In this document: positions 26,727 through 39,300 of the stretch, piece after piece
How positions within the stretch are numbered: position 1 is the stretch's first letter
How the letters are laid out: each line of letters opens with the position of its first letter
Source: Homalodisca vitripennis
Lineage: Eukaryota; Arthropoda; Insecta; Hemiptera; Cicadellidae
DNA length: 64,000 bases
Assembly (NCBI RefSeq): GCF_021130785.1
Contig: NC_060210.1
Location: 184,232,001 to 184,296,000 of the forward strand
Reading direction: 5' to 3'
Made by a program: the position numbers and the translations under genes
The notes under the pieces: generated by a model
Told to the model about the DNA's origin: nothing
Databases searched by the model: none
What the model saw: the letters and a program-made list of their open reading frames with translations, nothing else

Positions 26727-28252
26727 AATTACGTTTTTCCTGTCGTCTCTAAAATATAATATAACAGTAATTAATTTCAGTGAACAATGTTTAATTGGAA
26801 TTTTTAAAATTACACCAGACTGAGTAATAAATATTTTAAGAGTAATAACAAAGTAGTTACAGGATTATTTGCAAAATGGAAAATAGGTTTGAAGTATTCT
26901 CTAATACACAATGCGGACAATATGATGCTCTATATAGCCGACCAAATCCATATCATATATCTTAATGTACTATCATAGATAAAAGCATATTAGTAGTAAA
27001 AAGTATGCTTTTATGTATGTTACAATTTGCTGTTAAAAATACTTTTCTGTGGTATATTCCATTCTATATTACTAAATTCTGCTCTATACCATTCATAATC
27101 AAAACAGTTACACAGTAATTTATTATATTTGCAATGTTTAGTGTCTTTTCAAAATCTCTTATACTTTAACCATTTAAAATTTAAAAAAAATAAACATGAA
27201 GCTAAGCGCTATAATCTGAAATATTATATTTTTAATAGCGTCGGGAATTATTTACTACACAAATTACAAAAAGTGTTTTGTTTTTAATTTTTTATTTGCT
27301 GTACTAAACATGTCCACCAACACTGGTGATCACATGTCTATACCACACAGCTGTGCCATTATTACAATAATATTAGTCTCTGGGGTGGATTTTCACTAAG
27401 CGGATTATCAACTTAGCCTCGTCTGATAAGCTCCATTCTCTGCGGTATTCCATCTGTACTGAATATTGAATATTGATTACTCGCGTCTATTTCCACTGTT
27501 CTGTTTAACTCGAGCTTGTATTTTTTCACAATATAAGCTGTATGATATTTTTCACGTTTATATGTTGTACCCACTGAACTTTAAAATGTCTTCTGATTCA
27601 CAATCTGGTGAATAAAATATTCTTAAATGTAATACCTGCGTCCGGAAACTTGAGCTATGCGTACCAATGTAGTTTTCTTAGAGCACGTCCTCGATTGGCC
27701 TTTAACAACGTTATATTTTTATGTGTATTTGCGTGTGAGGCGAGTTCAATTTTAAAATAGACCATTATAATAAATAAGGCGATAGGTTACCATTACCAAA
27801 TGTCAGAGAAGTGCCAAAAGATGGAAGTATGTAGAAAGTTTTTCTCCAAGAATCGTTTAATGGCGTCGAAATGTAGCTTTAAACTTTTTTTATTTCGGCT
27901 AAAACGAATGTTTTCAAATTACCAAAGACACCAAGGTAAAGAAGTATTTGGAAAAGTGGTCGATTTTTACAAATAAAACATTAAATAAATATGATCACTT
28001 AAATCAGACTTCAAAATAAAATTATAACATGACAGGAAAGTAGGTATTGGATACGATATTATTATTAATGCTATTTTTAATTCCAAGACATGTGGAAAAT
28101 AAAACCACCATTTTACTATGAGATAGACTCAATAACGCTAATAAAAGATTATATGGGTAGACCTTCATCAAACTAGCTCTTGTATATGTAGCAATGCAGT
28201 TTCATGCAAATCTATAACTGAAATTCTTTTTTAAAGTAACGAGGAAAAAAGA

Positions 28253-28440
28253 GACACACATGAAATGAAAATGAAATGAAATGAAATGAAAAATGACTTT
28301 ATTAGAGGAGAAGTTAGGACTATAAATTCCTCTCTACCACTTAACCTCATAGATTACTGAACTTAACAACATGCAGATCGACTGAAAGAAAGAGGATAGG
28401 ATTTTCTGACAGCTAAGCTAAAAAAACTTTTAAGTTTAAG
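28253..28440 (-). mobile_element. 3' tail of a LINE-like element (right arm copy)
   Basis: Inverted counterpart of 16,741-16,889. The ATTTC-type tail is longer here (28,261-28,292 as GAAAT repeats on the plus strand), and the hairpin has a base change plus a small rearrangement near 28,321. Confidence 0.5.
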
Positions 28441-28967
28441 GTTTAATTTATTCTCTGGATATTCCCTTGAATTATGGGCTTTGGAAATACGCAGTGCGTT
28501 CCCATGGAGATACATGCACCATCATCGAACTTATACTCGTCTGTTTTTAAATATTACTCGAAGCATCGAAGAACCTTGAATGCAACGAAAGTGTTACCAA
28601 CAAATTCAACATACGAGTATATTAAATTAAAAAATGAATTTTAATTCAGTTGAGTCTATATACAAAACTTAACTGTTGGCAAATTGGTTAACCGTAATTA
28701 CAATATAAAAATGTTTACTAACGCTAAACCAAAAGTCAGTTAATTTTAGTTTTCGAGCAGACAGATTTAATAGGCATTTCCCTATCCATTACACAAAGCT
28801 AATACAAATTTGTATAAACCATTATTATTTTAAATAACCTTGAATTGAATTATACTGAAATTTTCTAAGTTCAGGGAAACAGAATTTAATTACATTTTAT
28901 TAACTAGGTGCGTGAATAAACTCACAACCGGCAGTGGATTAAATTTTAGTCTAGATGTTTGATTCTT

Positions 28968-29727
28968 TAGGAGGGACAAGTTACAACAGATAAGCGGACT
29001 TACAGCCATTAGTGTCAAACTGTCCGCTTTAACATTTAACCGCTTAATAGCCTGTGTCATTGGATAACAGTTAACTCAGAATAGCACTGGTTACGCATTA
29101 CATGTATGTAGATCACTAACCTAAGGAAGTAACTATATTGGGGTAATATAAGTTACAAGAGTTTGGCTGTAAGAAACTTTGAGTATCCACATAAGGAAAT
29201 GTTAATTCTCTTGCACTTTTATACCATATTTAAACCGTAACGTTATGTAAAACGTTTATTTTATTTTGAAGGACTCAGTTAATTCACGTCCGCACACTTT
29301 TATTTTATCTGGTAAAGCTTTTTTTTAATATTTAGATAATAGGTGAAAGGTTTGATTATTTTTGTGAATAACCAATAACAATATCGGAGTATAGCCTTTG
29401 GATACGAATTAATTATACGTTTAAATATAACCCGTAATTCTACGTTTGAAAAACAAACTTGTGAACCTCCAAGAGGCTTGAACATTGTTATTATGGGGCA
29501 AAAATAATTGAAAAAACAGCTAATTTTATAAATTTCTATTTTTTTACTCTTTACTAAATTAAGAGATTTTAAATTTTGGATATATTTATCCAATAATATA
29601 AAATTTTTTTGAAAAAAAGAAGATGCGCGTCTTTCGTTTAGCCGAGATCCACAGAGTCCTTTCAGTGTCGAAATTGTATTAGCATACTAAGTGCTTTCAA
29701 TGAGAATTTCGTTCATTAAGTTATGTT
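28968..29727. other. Right-arm-specific segment, ~760 bp
   Basis: Homology to the left arm leaves off at about 28,968 and resumes at about 29,727, while the left arm is continuous at about 16,226. The segment has no supported coding region: a 97-codon minus-strand ORF at 29,300-29,593 shows no motif I recognise. It is either an insertion in the right arm or a clean deletion from the left. Confidence 0.55.
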
Positions 29728-32700
29728 AAAGAAGAGTTTAATCAATACCAATTCTCGTAAGGTAGATAGTCTTCTATAACGCATGAGTGCGTTATTCTAT
29801 TAAAATTTACTTTTTATTTACAGTTTTGAATAATCGATCTGTGTTAATATGTCACTTGTTAAAATAAAGTGTGGTTTTAATGATTTTTACCCACAAATCC
29901 AATGTTAACTAACTTTGATAGTCACAGCCAAATTTCATAGAGTAACATGCACCATTATCGAACTCAGTGTTTTCTAATATATTATTGAAGCTTAATGTAA
30001 AACTATTAATCTATTATCATTTGTTCGTTTATTGTGATGTGCATACATGTACATACATATATGAACATTTTTCCAACCCCATTAGTGATTTCACTAAAAT
30101 TAAGCAACAAATAATATAATAATGCAATATTATCTTTTAGCTTAATAACAGGCATGCAATATTATCTTTTAGCTTATAAAAGACATGCATTATTTTTTGC
30201 AGAGCAAAAACAATTATGCAATTATATGGTTATGTGAAAAATAAATAGCCCTGAAAAAGTTCAATATTTGAATAACGTCCTCTACTTTGGATCTTTTTAT
30301 AATGTTTCAAAAACCATTTTTCAAACGCTTGTAGAAACTTGTAAACCATTAATATTAAAATACAACTAATTACATATTAGTATATTACTGTAATATACTA
30401 TTTTATTGAATACTATATATTATTTTGATTATTGAAAAGTTTTGTTGATATTTTTTTATCCGTGTAGACTAATTTAAATCGTTATTTTACCCTCAATCAA
30501 AAGCCGTTTTCGATTAATCACTTAAAAATTGTATTAACTACAAACGTCATATAATTGTTTCATACTTGTACGTACTATATTTAAAATCTTGGACAAAACC
30601 TATAAGAATATCAGATCAAGATCTATTTTTCGCAAGTTAAAGAACAATTAAAAGAGAGGAGAAATAGTGACACTTTTTCAACTTATAAGATTACAGGCTA
30701 TTTAGTGTTGTAATATACTTTTATTTTAGAAATACTGTGTATGTCCTATTTTTATCATATCGATTGTCGAGTGAGGAAATAATTTTTGTAATTAAATTCC
30801 CCCTAAGACAGGAATAGTATACAATTTTATTTTATCAGTCCCCTAAGAATTGAAGACATTGAAAGTAGGAAGATTATGCAATATACAATAACCACAAATA
30901 TAACTGGATGTTGTTAGAAATATGAAATATGTATAACATGGGTTTGCAGATTCAGCGAGGGCTATTATTATTATCTATTTATGACTCATGGAAAGTATGT
31001 TTTTAATAAAATATAATTTTAAAGGAAATTACCAGTGATGTATTTAAACGAAATTAGTTTTCGAATAGATAAAAAAATATCTTTTTTACATAAAAAAATT
31101 ATTTAATGTTTTACGTTCTTTAATCATGTTTTTATATGTCTGAATTAATATTGTTGGTGTTACACTGCCACATGCTACGTTATTACATTAAGAGTAAAGT
31201 TTGTTTCCAGTGGTGCCCCCCTAGTTACTGACTGATATTTATCAAACTCTCCTGTAACATTTTGGAGATCTGTTCCTTAGGTCGATAAAAACAAAAATGA
31301 TATATAAACATAGGTTAGAAAAGTTTGTCTTACTGGCTATCTGTAAAGTTTTTAGATTTTATTTTAAAAACAGTAAAGATGAAAATTCGTATCTTGGCGC
31401 AGTTACTATTATTGAATTCTCAAAACAACAATATATTTATATTAATAATACTATAAATCCTATAAAGTTTCAGGATGTGGGGCAGTTAAATATTTAACGC
31501 TATATAACATAAAGAGTATTAAGATTAATGACAGTTGTTTATAATAATAATAATAAAAGATGCTAAATGTAGGTACTAATAATTTTTACAACCATATCAT
31601 AAAATTCAATCTATAAAACATTAGAATAAAAGCGTGTCAATTCTGCAATTATGAAGCATGTGAATACGAAAATTTTGTCGTTGTGCAAACAGTTCAAAAG
31701 CTTGTGGACCAGATGGATGTATCTTATTTCAGGATATGTTTATTTACTTAACGTTTATCTATGTAACGAAATAACCTGCGGCCAGATTAGACAGACGATC
31801 GTATAGAAAAAAATTGCACTACGTTTATGTTAAGCCAATTTATATGGTTAGGTATGGCCCACCATGTTCTCGTCTCTGTAGAAATGAAGTTTTATGGAAT
31901 AGTTAAGATTTATGGATGAAACATTTCTTGAGATCTCTTGCAACATGACACATTAAAATGATTTTTCATAAAGAACTTGCACTGAAATTAAATCTTGACA
32001 TGAGTTTTAAAAATTGTCTTTAAACTCAATTCAGTTTTTTTTGTTTTTTACTCTATAAATGAATATGTTTTGTAATCACTTATAATTGTGTACGTAGATT
32101 TATTTCTGATACTTTCTCGTTGCCCATAAGACTAATGTAAAAAATATTCGTTAGTATTAAACAAAATATTGTGGGATGATATGCACCATCTTAGAACTCT
32201 GTGTGGCTCATATATAAATTAATGAAGCTGCATAAAACATTCATCATTTTGTTTCGAGATAAGGTCTGAACATACAGAGAGAATGAGGGTTTCAGCCTCT
32301 CGAGTATCTTTCATTAAAGCTCAGCTAACCACAAGTTTTAAATGGTATAAATAGTAACCTAAGAAATTTTATTTGGAGAATACAGTTGCAGATCAATAAA
32401 AGTTTATCAAGTAAAAATCTATAATAAATTTAGTGCTGTATAAATAATTAGGAAAAATACGTGTTCCATAGTTGTAAACTAAAATATAGATTTAAATACA
32501 GAAGATTAGGCCTGATATGTTGAAATAAAAGCAACTCTAGATGTTTTACTGTCTGAAGATACTACTTTTACTATAAAATCAAGAGAAACCTTGTCGGTGA
32601 ATTCCAAAGATCTAATCCGTTGGATCTTATTCTCAAAGCGGACTTAACGGAGAGTGTTCGTAAGAACAAACATTTGCATCGTTCACATCTACTTGTTACA

Positions 32701-32874
32701 TATGTGAACTAATTGTTTCCATATCATTCGTGTGCACATTGACTTAGTACTTGTTAACAATTTTAACAAAGATCCGTAAGATTAAGCTTAATAACAATCG
32801 TGATTAAAAATAAATAAAAGATAAAAGGATTTCAGACTTTTTGCCATCGCATATGTTAAAACAATAGAGCTCTA

Positions 32875-32908
32875 CGTTTCGAGGATTGAAATCTACCCTC
32901 TTCTTCAG
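32875..32908 (-). ncRNA. Hammerhead-like core motif (right arm copy)
   Basis: Reverse-complement copy of 13,047-13,080 with identical core boxes and the same extra A. Same low certainty. Confidence 0.25.
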
Positions 32909-33460
32909 ATTTAAAAAACCGTAACATAAAGCTACACAAAAAAATAAATACTCGTATTTTAATTAGTGTAGTTTTATTTATATAAAGTATCAAACTAAAA
33001 ACCATAGGGTAATATTTTGTTTTAGAATTATATGTCCATTTTAATATATATATACGTACATTATAACAGAAGATGTTACTGGCAAACTGTTTATAAAAAT
33101 TACTTAGTGGTAGGAATCAACTTGAAGGCAAAAAAGTGAGTATGAAAGTATAAGGCACTAAATTTTAGTACTTAAGTGTTGATTTATGACAACGTGTAAA
33201 ACTTAATAATAAGTAGAATTTTAAAGCTAACCCTGCATGTTTATCAGCCAATCATTAATTATAATTAATTCTAATAATTAATTTCACTTCAGAGAGTCTG
33301 GAAAAAGTTAACACGAGAATTGAATGGAATCAGTTACTGCAAGGTACCAGACTTCAGTTAGGAACTGTTAATTTGTTTCTGGTATAAGTACAGCCTAAAG
33401 TCTGAGGTAACATTTTAATGAAGTTGATGATAGTTGGAGCGTAAAAATGTCAAGAGCTGC

Positions 33461-34373
33461 TGTTAAGTATTATTGCATTAAATAACTTGTTTTTTTATTG
33501 CCTAATATGAAAAGGCTACTTTTATTGAATAATAATTATGTATATATTTTTTGGGCAATTTATACTCTATATTTGAATTTGTTTACTAAACTGTATATAC
33601 TACATTAATCCTATATCTCTTTCTGCGGCCTAGTGCCTACAATACCATTCCTTACTGGATTAAAATATTCACGTACAGTGACAGACCAATGAACCATTGT
33701 TTCCCGAATCAGCTGTTTACTGTACACTGACCAACCAATCACAACGGTTGACTTATCAATTGCCCACCTTGCAAGCGTAGGCACGCTTGCTCATTATACT
33801 CTCGATCCCGCCTGGGGCACTCATGTACTCTCTAGCCACTGCTTACCATACTTACTCTCTCCCCCATGTGTTACTCTCTCATTTAAATATTAGTTTATTC
33901 TATTTGTTGTACATTTACATTAACATTAAAGTCAGTGCTCTGGATTGGCAATCTCTACCAGAACGTCTCTGCTCCCGGACACCCGCGTCTACCGTGCTCT
34001 ACAGGACTGGCCACAGTGTTATGAACTATTCGTTTGCGGTCGTATTGTGCGTGAGTGAATCCGTGAAGGACATCTTCCGTCTTCACGCCTGCCTACAAGA
34101 CAGCAGCCTATTTCCAACACTTACTGATCACAACCTGGCCCTCAACAACAGCAGACTACGGTTAGGTACCTCTCATGAAAATAAAGGTAACTGTTTATTT
34201 TTATACACTTTATTTGAATATGCACTGTTCATAAACTCATTATGTGTAACCTAGTGAACTCTTGTTAAAATCAGTGTGTTCGGCGTCTTCACTGCCTAGT
34301 GTGAAGTGGTCCTTCTTAGTCGAGCCTCTAAAATATTATTTCACGGTTCTATAACCAAATTCCATTCTTTTCA
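33461..34373 (+). repeat. BEL/Pao 5' LTR
   Basis: 913 bp, TG...CA. It matches 40,831-41,744 with only a handful of substitutions and one- or two-base run-length changes. An AATAAA polyadenylation signal lies at 34,180-34,185. A ~155-codon open frame (33,787-34,254) runs through it; its tail is frameshifted in the other LTR and it is probably not a gene. Confidence 0.95.
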
Positions 34374-34391
34374 TGGTCCTTAGCGAGCCGG
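34374..34391 (+). promoter_or_regulatory. Primer binding site, tRNA-Tyr-like
   Basis: TGGTCCTTAGCGAGCCGG directly abuts the LTR. It begins with TGG, complementary to a tRNA CCA end. The sequence resembles the complement of an insect tRNA-Tyr 3' end with two extra bases (AG) inside. The tRNA identity is from memory of the family and is an inference. Confidence 0.5.
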
Positions 34392-35404
34392 ATAATAAGA
34401 ACTTTAGTCCATTGGTGAATATCAGTGCAATCTCAACTCTTATAAGCTATATACAGTGCATATTTCAAAGTGTGGTTTCAGGTTCTTTCACGATTTGCAA
34501 AGTCCGTGCATATCGATTTTCCAATCCCCTCTCCAGTCATATCAGCTGTGATCATATCAGCTGTGACGTCTGATCATATCAGCTGTGGTGCTCTGTCGAC
34601 TGCATTGTTTTGTTGACAAACAAGCTTTCAGACTGTTACAGCACAGGTGAACTGATTACTACTGTGTTTTAATGGTTACCGCTTCTCAATACTTGCTGGT
34701 TATCAGCCCTACTTGTAATACGCATTATTCTAAGCAGGTTAAATATAAACAATCTTGGTTATTGACACTTTACCTTGAGCAGGACTTGCCACCCTTATTG
34801 CAAAATTAAATGTTTATTTTGTCAACACTATATTCTAGTCTCAGCTTAAAAAGAAAAAAAGGCTACTTACTGCTCCACAATTGTTTATTATAATTTCTAT
34901 TTGAACATTGCTCACGCATATGTATGCATGGTTTATGGTTACTGTCACAACACTACCATACTTTACCACTGACAGTTTACATGTAGTACGTGCGCATAAT
35001 GTTTCCAGAGCCTCTGCTACATTATAGCTGAATTTAGCTCAACAATAACCTTAATTGTTGTTTATTATTTAATAACAACTTGTCTTGTTTACGTTTTTTT
35101 CCATAATAACAGTGTATTTTATTTTCTCGAAACAAAACTATACTATAGGCCTATACGAGCCTACTCTACTTATTGCATTATTATTGAGTTTTTACCTCAA
35201 AAAACTAAACAATATTTTTTAAATTGTTTTTCATTGTATTATATTGTTTAGATACTTCTTATTTCTTGGGGAAAATACTTCAGAGGAAAATAATTTAGTT
35301 TCTATTTTTATCACTGTCTCAATTTCAAGAGGACAATATTTTGTTTACTTTTCACCTTTGAAGTTTTACTCAAATTGATTAATTTTTCTACAAACACTTT
35401 CAAC
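34392..35404 (+). other. BEL/Pao 5' leader
   Basis: About 1 kb between the primer binding site and the gag start. AT-rich, with no ORF of note. It would carry packaging and translation signals, none of which I can identify. Confidence 0.6.
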
Positions 35405-36660
35405 ATGGCGATGTCTCTTAAAGTGGCCAATGCAAAGCGAGAACACCTCTTTTCTCAGATACAAAGTATCTATGATTTAACTAAGAAGACTTCCGATCCA
35501 AATATACTTCAGCAGTTGCTTGTCAGAGCTAAATCTATTCAGAGACTTAGACAGGAATTTTCAGCAATATTAGACTTGTGCCACGAGTTGGAATTAAAAG
35601 TGGAAGCCGACTATACACCTAACTATTCCGCATTAGCGAGCGTGGACGAGTTAGTTGATTACATTTCTGCTAACGTGCTTATGATTGAGACCAAGAGACA
35701 AGCTAAAGCTAATAAAAGCGAAACTATTTCCGCCTGCCTCCCCTCAAGTCAACGTCCGGCTACCGAAATTGGAATTAAAAACTTTTGACGGAGCTGCCTT
35801 GGACTTCTGTACGTTCATCAACGTTTATGAACAAGCCGTACACAACAATGCGCACTTAAGCGATGTAATGAAATTTCAATATCTCTTGAGTGTGCTTTCA
35901 GGCGAACCACTCTCTCTGATAAAGTCGCTAAATATAACTGAGCAAAATTATGCAATCGCTTATCAGCTGCTGAAGGATCGCTAACCATAATACTAGGCGT
36001 CTACTCACACTACATTTAAATCAAATACTAGACCTTCCTGTCATCTCCAGCACATCTGTGAAGAATATCCGTGCTTTCCTTAATCTTTTTCACGAACATA
36101 CGCAATCACTTAAAGCGTTAAACAATGACATCACTAGTAACAACCCACTTCTCTCAGCCTTGTTATTACGCAAGATTGATAATCGGATGGTCACCCGCCT
36201 AGAACAGTTTCGAAAAAAAGGAAGAGCTTCATACTTTGCCCTCGGTTGAACAAATAATTGAGTTTTCTCAACCTGGAATGCAGCCACATTGAGGACAGTA
36301 GTCTACATGACAAAATTGTGGACCCCAAGAACGCTTCAAGTTCTTATCTTGGGTCAAAACCCAGATTTGATAAGCCCAAATCGTCTCTTAAAAACGTGAG
36401 CTTGTTAGCGGCTTCCTCTCCACCCTCCTCGGCCTATAAACAAGGCCCATCATGTTTTTTATTGCCGTCAGAGCGGTCATAAAATTTATGGCTGTCCCAG
36501 CTTCGGCCAAAAGACACCTCAAGAACGGCACGGGATTATTAAACAGCACAACCGCTGTTCTTCTTGTTTGGGGACGCACAGATTAAGTGAATGTCAGTCT
36601 AAATTCACGTGTCGAACATGTCGTGGTCGTCATCATACCTTGCTACACTTCACTGATCGG
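35405..36660 (+). pseudogene. gag: BEL/Pao gag (capsid/nucleocapsid), frameshifted
   Basis: The frame opens at ATG 35,405 (an earlier in-frame ATG exists at 35,375). An N-terminal helical region is followed, after a frame change near 35,730, by a segment with Leu-Pro-Lys-Leu-Glu-Leu and a conserved pattern of aromatic and leucine residues typical of the Pao gag domain (DUF1759). Frame changes also occur near 35,980, 36,215, 36,260 and 36,455, mostly in A or T runs. Zinc-binding clusters lie at about 36,450-36,500 and 36,550-36,650. The second has Cys-x2-Cys-x3-His-x4-Cys and then a Cys-x2-Cys followed by His-His. Gag would form the cytoplasmic virus-like particle and bind the RNA. Confidence 0.85.
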
Positions 36661-36839
36661 CCAACACGGTCCAGTGTTAGTACGTCGGACCGCGTTCGTC
36701 CCGTTGTGGAGAACGGCCGTGACGGCGGCCGGCCTGCAACACCTACACCTGCTGTCCGCCCTCCGCCTGCGACCACAGCGCTCTCACCTCCTAGCCCGGC
36801 CGAACACACCACACTACACGCTCATGGCACACTGCATCA

Positions 36840-37138
36840 AGACCTCGCCCCTAGTACCACGGTTCTTCTGGGTACTTCTCTTGTCAAGCTCACCGCCTCT
36901 AACGGACAAGCTTATGTCTTTCGTGCCTTAATTGATTCAGGAAGCATGCTAAATTTTATTAGCGAGAAAGCCTCCCAACTGTTGGGTACACAGCGCCGTC
37001 CGGCCACTATTAATCTCGCCGGCCTTTCTCAAACCTCTGCTCACACACGCGGATTTTTAACTCTGGGCGTGGAAACTCTTGCTGGCCACCCAGTTGCCGC
37101 CCCCGCACCTCGTTCCACATATTGCCACAAATCACTGT
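36840..37138 (+). pseudogene. BEL/Pao aspartic protease segment
   Basis: Same frame as the second zinc cluster (36,568-37,140). It carries the retropepsin-like Leu-Ile-Asp-Ser-Gly-Ser active-site motif, with the catalytic Asp codon at 36,934-36,936. A Gly-Leu-Ser-Gln segment and a Gly-x-Leu-Thr-Leu-Gly strand follow, as in DUF1758 proteases that process Gag-Pol. The frame ends near 37,138 just after a CCCCC run, and the polyprotein continues in another frame from 37,122. Confidence 0.85.
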
Positions 37139-38390
37139 AGATCTCCCACGAGTGCAAATATCTCAGGAGGTCATGAATAAGGTTAAAAATATTACACTGG
37201 CTGATCCAACCTTCCACCTCCCTGGTGGCATTGACGTGCTTATTGGTGGAGCGCTATTTCCACATATTCTTACTCACGAGACCTACTCTCTTGGTCTCAA
37301 TTTACCTCACGCCCTGGGCACCTGTTTTGGTTTCGTGCTGATGGGGACGGCTCCCTGCACACCACTGACGCAGTCTGTCTCTACTATGGCTGTCTCTCTT
37401 CTCTCGACTGCTGAGGTGGACCTCCACGCCTCTCTGCAGCGTTTCTGGACACAAGAGGAACTGCCTGCTCCCAGTAAAAGGTCTGCAGAGGAAACTCAAT
37501 GCGATGAATATTTTTCTACCACGCACTCCAGGGACCGTGAGGGTCGATATATGGTCCGCCTCCCTTTCAAGGACACCAGTACTCATCTGGGAAGTTCCAA
37601 AGTTCATGCTGAAAGTAGACTCTATTCACTCGAGCGCAAGCTCCACGCTCCCACTAATGTGGAGTATTATAATTTATATTCTGATTTTATACATGAATAT
37701 CTCTCTCTAGGCCATATGCAGGGCTGCCCTACTCCTGACTTAAGCACTCCCCACTACTATCTGCCACACCACGGTGTTTTTAAGGCACAAAGTAGCACCA
37801 CCAAACTACGCGTCGTTTTTGACGCCAGTGCCAAAACCAGTTCCGGACTCTCTCTCAACGACACTCTGTTGACCGGACCTAAGCTGCAAAATAATATTTG
37901 TGACATTCTTCTGCGCTTCCGCCTTCAGAACGTAGTGTTCTCTTGTGACATCAGACAGATGTACCGCCAAATCAAGGTGCATCCTGACGATCAACATTTT
38001 CAACTGATATTATGGCGTGATCACCCTACCGACTTGATGTCCACGTTCAAGCTCACGACAGTTACCTACGGCCTGAACTGTTCACTCTACTTGGCCATCA
38101 AAACGCTACATCAATTGGCAGAAGACGAAGGTCACCGCTACCCCCATGCTGCTGAGATTCTCAAGCACCAGAGCTACGTCGACGACCTGATCTGCGGGGC
38201 TGAGACTGAAGAACTCGCCGCTGAACTTCAAGATCAACTCATCAAACTCCTTCGGCTCGGTGGCTTTGAGCTCCGGAAATGGGTCTCGAACTCTCCGAGA
38301 CTTCTGCAACACCTTCCTGAAGATCATCGGGAAATCCCAGTTTTTCTGCAACCCTCTCAGGAGCCTCATTTCTCTATTTTTGGGCCTTAA
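37122..38390 (+). pseudogene. pol: BEL/Pao reverse transcriptase (A17 type)
   Basis: A 422-codon open segment. It begins with the protease C-terminal part, then a linker (Tyr-Tyr-Leu-Pro-His-His at about 37,756), the Arg-Val-Val-Phe-Asp-Ala-Ser motif typical of Pao RT, the catalytic Asp in Cys-Asp-Ile-Arg-Gln-Met-Tyr, and the YVDD box at 38,175-38,186. The thumb region follows. The frame breaks at about 38,380 in a TTTTTGGG run and resumes in another frame. This enzyme copies the element RNA into DNA in the particle. All visible RT catalytic aspartates are intact. Confidence 0.92.
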
Positions 38391-39300
38391 ATGGACCCCT
38401 CTGACTGACACGTTTACGTTTAATTTTAATTTTTCTTGTGAAAACCCCACTAAGCGTAAAGTGTTAAGTCTCATTTCTCAAGTCTATGACCCCTGTGGTT
38501 TTTTGGCGCCTTGCATAATGCTCGCAAAAAATATCATGCAACTCGTATGGATTTCTGGCATAGATTGGGATGATTCGCTCCCTCCAGAAATATACCAAAA
38601 AATGGCACGCCTTTTTATTTGAACTTAAGCACGTTGCTACTATTACAATTCCTCGTGCTATCCCCTACTCTGCTGCTACTCACTGGGACTTGCACGGTTT
38701 CTCTGACGCCTCAGAACTAGGCTATGCTGCTGTAGTCTACATCCGCTCTACCTCCAATGACACGGTGCACGTAAGCCAAGTTATGGCTAAAACTCGCGTC
38801 GCTCCTCTCAAAAGAGTGACGCTGCCCCGACTGGAGCTATGCGCAGCTCATCTCCTGGCCCAACTTGTGAAATATTGTGTTACTCAATTAGCTCCCACCC
38901 ACAAGTTTGGTTCTATTGTCTGCTGGTGCGACTCTACTGTGACCCTCGCGTGGATCAAAACACCTTCTTATCGCCTCAAAACCTATGTGGCTAATCGTGT
39001 GGCGCAAACTCAAGAGCTTGTTGCTGTGGAGTGCTGGCGCTACATACCCAGTGCTTCCAATCCTGCTGACTGCGCCTCCCGTGGGATCCTTCCCTCTCAA
39101 TTGGTGGATCATCCCCTTTGGTGGCATGGACCCGACTGGTTGCGTCTCCCCTCCTCGGCCTGGCCAGATCCTGATTCCAGCCTGGACTCGGTCTCTCTGG
39201 AGAAGCTAGGGGAGCTGAAGCATTCCACTCCTGTCATTGCCTTGGCCACAGCACCGCCTACGTGGGACCTCCTCATCCAGTACTCTTCCTGGAGGAAATT
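38391..39300 (+). pseudogene. BEL/Pao RNase H and tether region
   Basis: The open frame from 38,570 to 39,877 follows a short segment in yet another frame (38,391-38,622). The RNase H hallmark Phe-Ser-Asp-Ala-Ser is at about 38,699-38,713, then Arg-Leu-Glu-Leu with its acidic residue, a Cys-Asp-Ser-Thr motif and the terminal Asn-Pro-Ala-Asp. The domain would degrade the RNA strand of the RNA-DNA hybrid. Confidence 0.88.

Larger units (their letters stand above)
23803..33460 (-). repeat. Giant palindrome, right arm
   Basis: Reverse complement of 12,489-20,962. It is about 1.2 kb longer because of arm-specific segments at about 25,680-25,880, 26,484-26,726 and 28,968-29,727. The outer end (gctgc at 33,456-33,460) pairs with gcagc at 12,489-12,493, and the next base is the first base of the BEL 5' LTR. 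No supported gene is present. Confidence 0.9.

Noticed and set aside
29300..29593. 97-codon minus-strand ORF in the right-arm-specific segment
   Set aside because: No recognisable motif, AT-driven composition, and no second copy to test.
12489..33460. Palindrome as the two TIRs of one giant DNA transposon (for example Maverick-like)
   Set aside because: No integrase, polymerase or other coding sequence in the spacer or arms, and no target duplication outside the arms.
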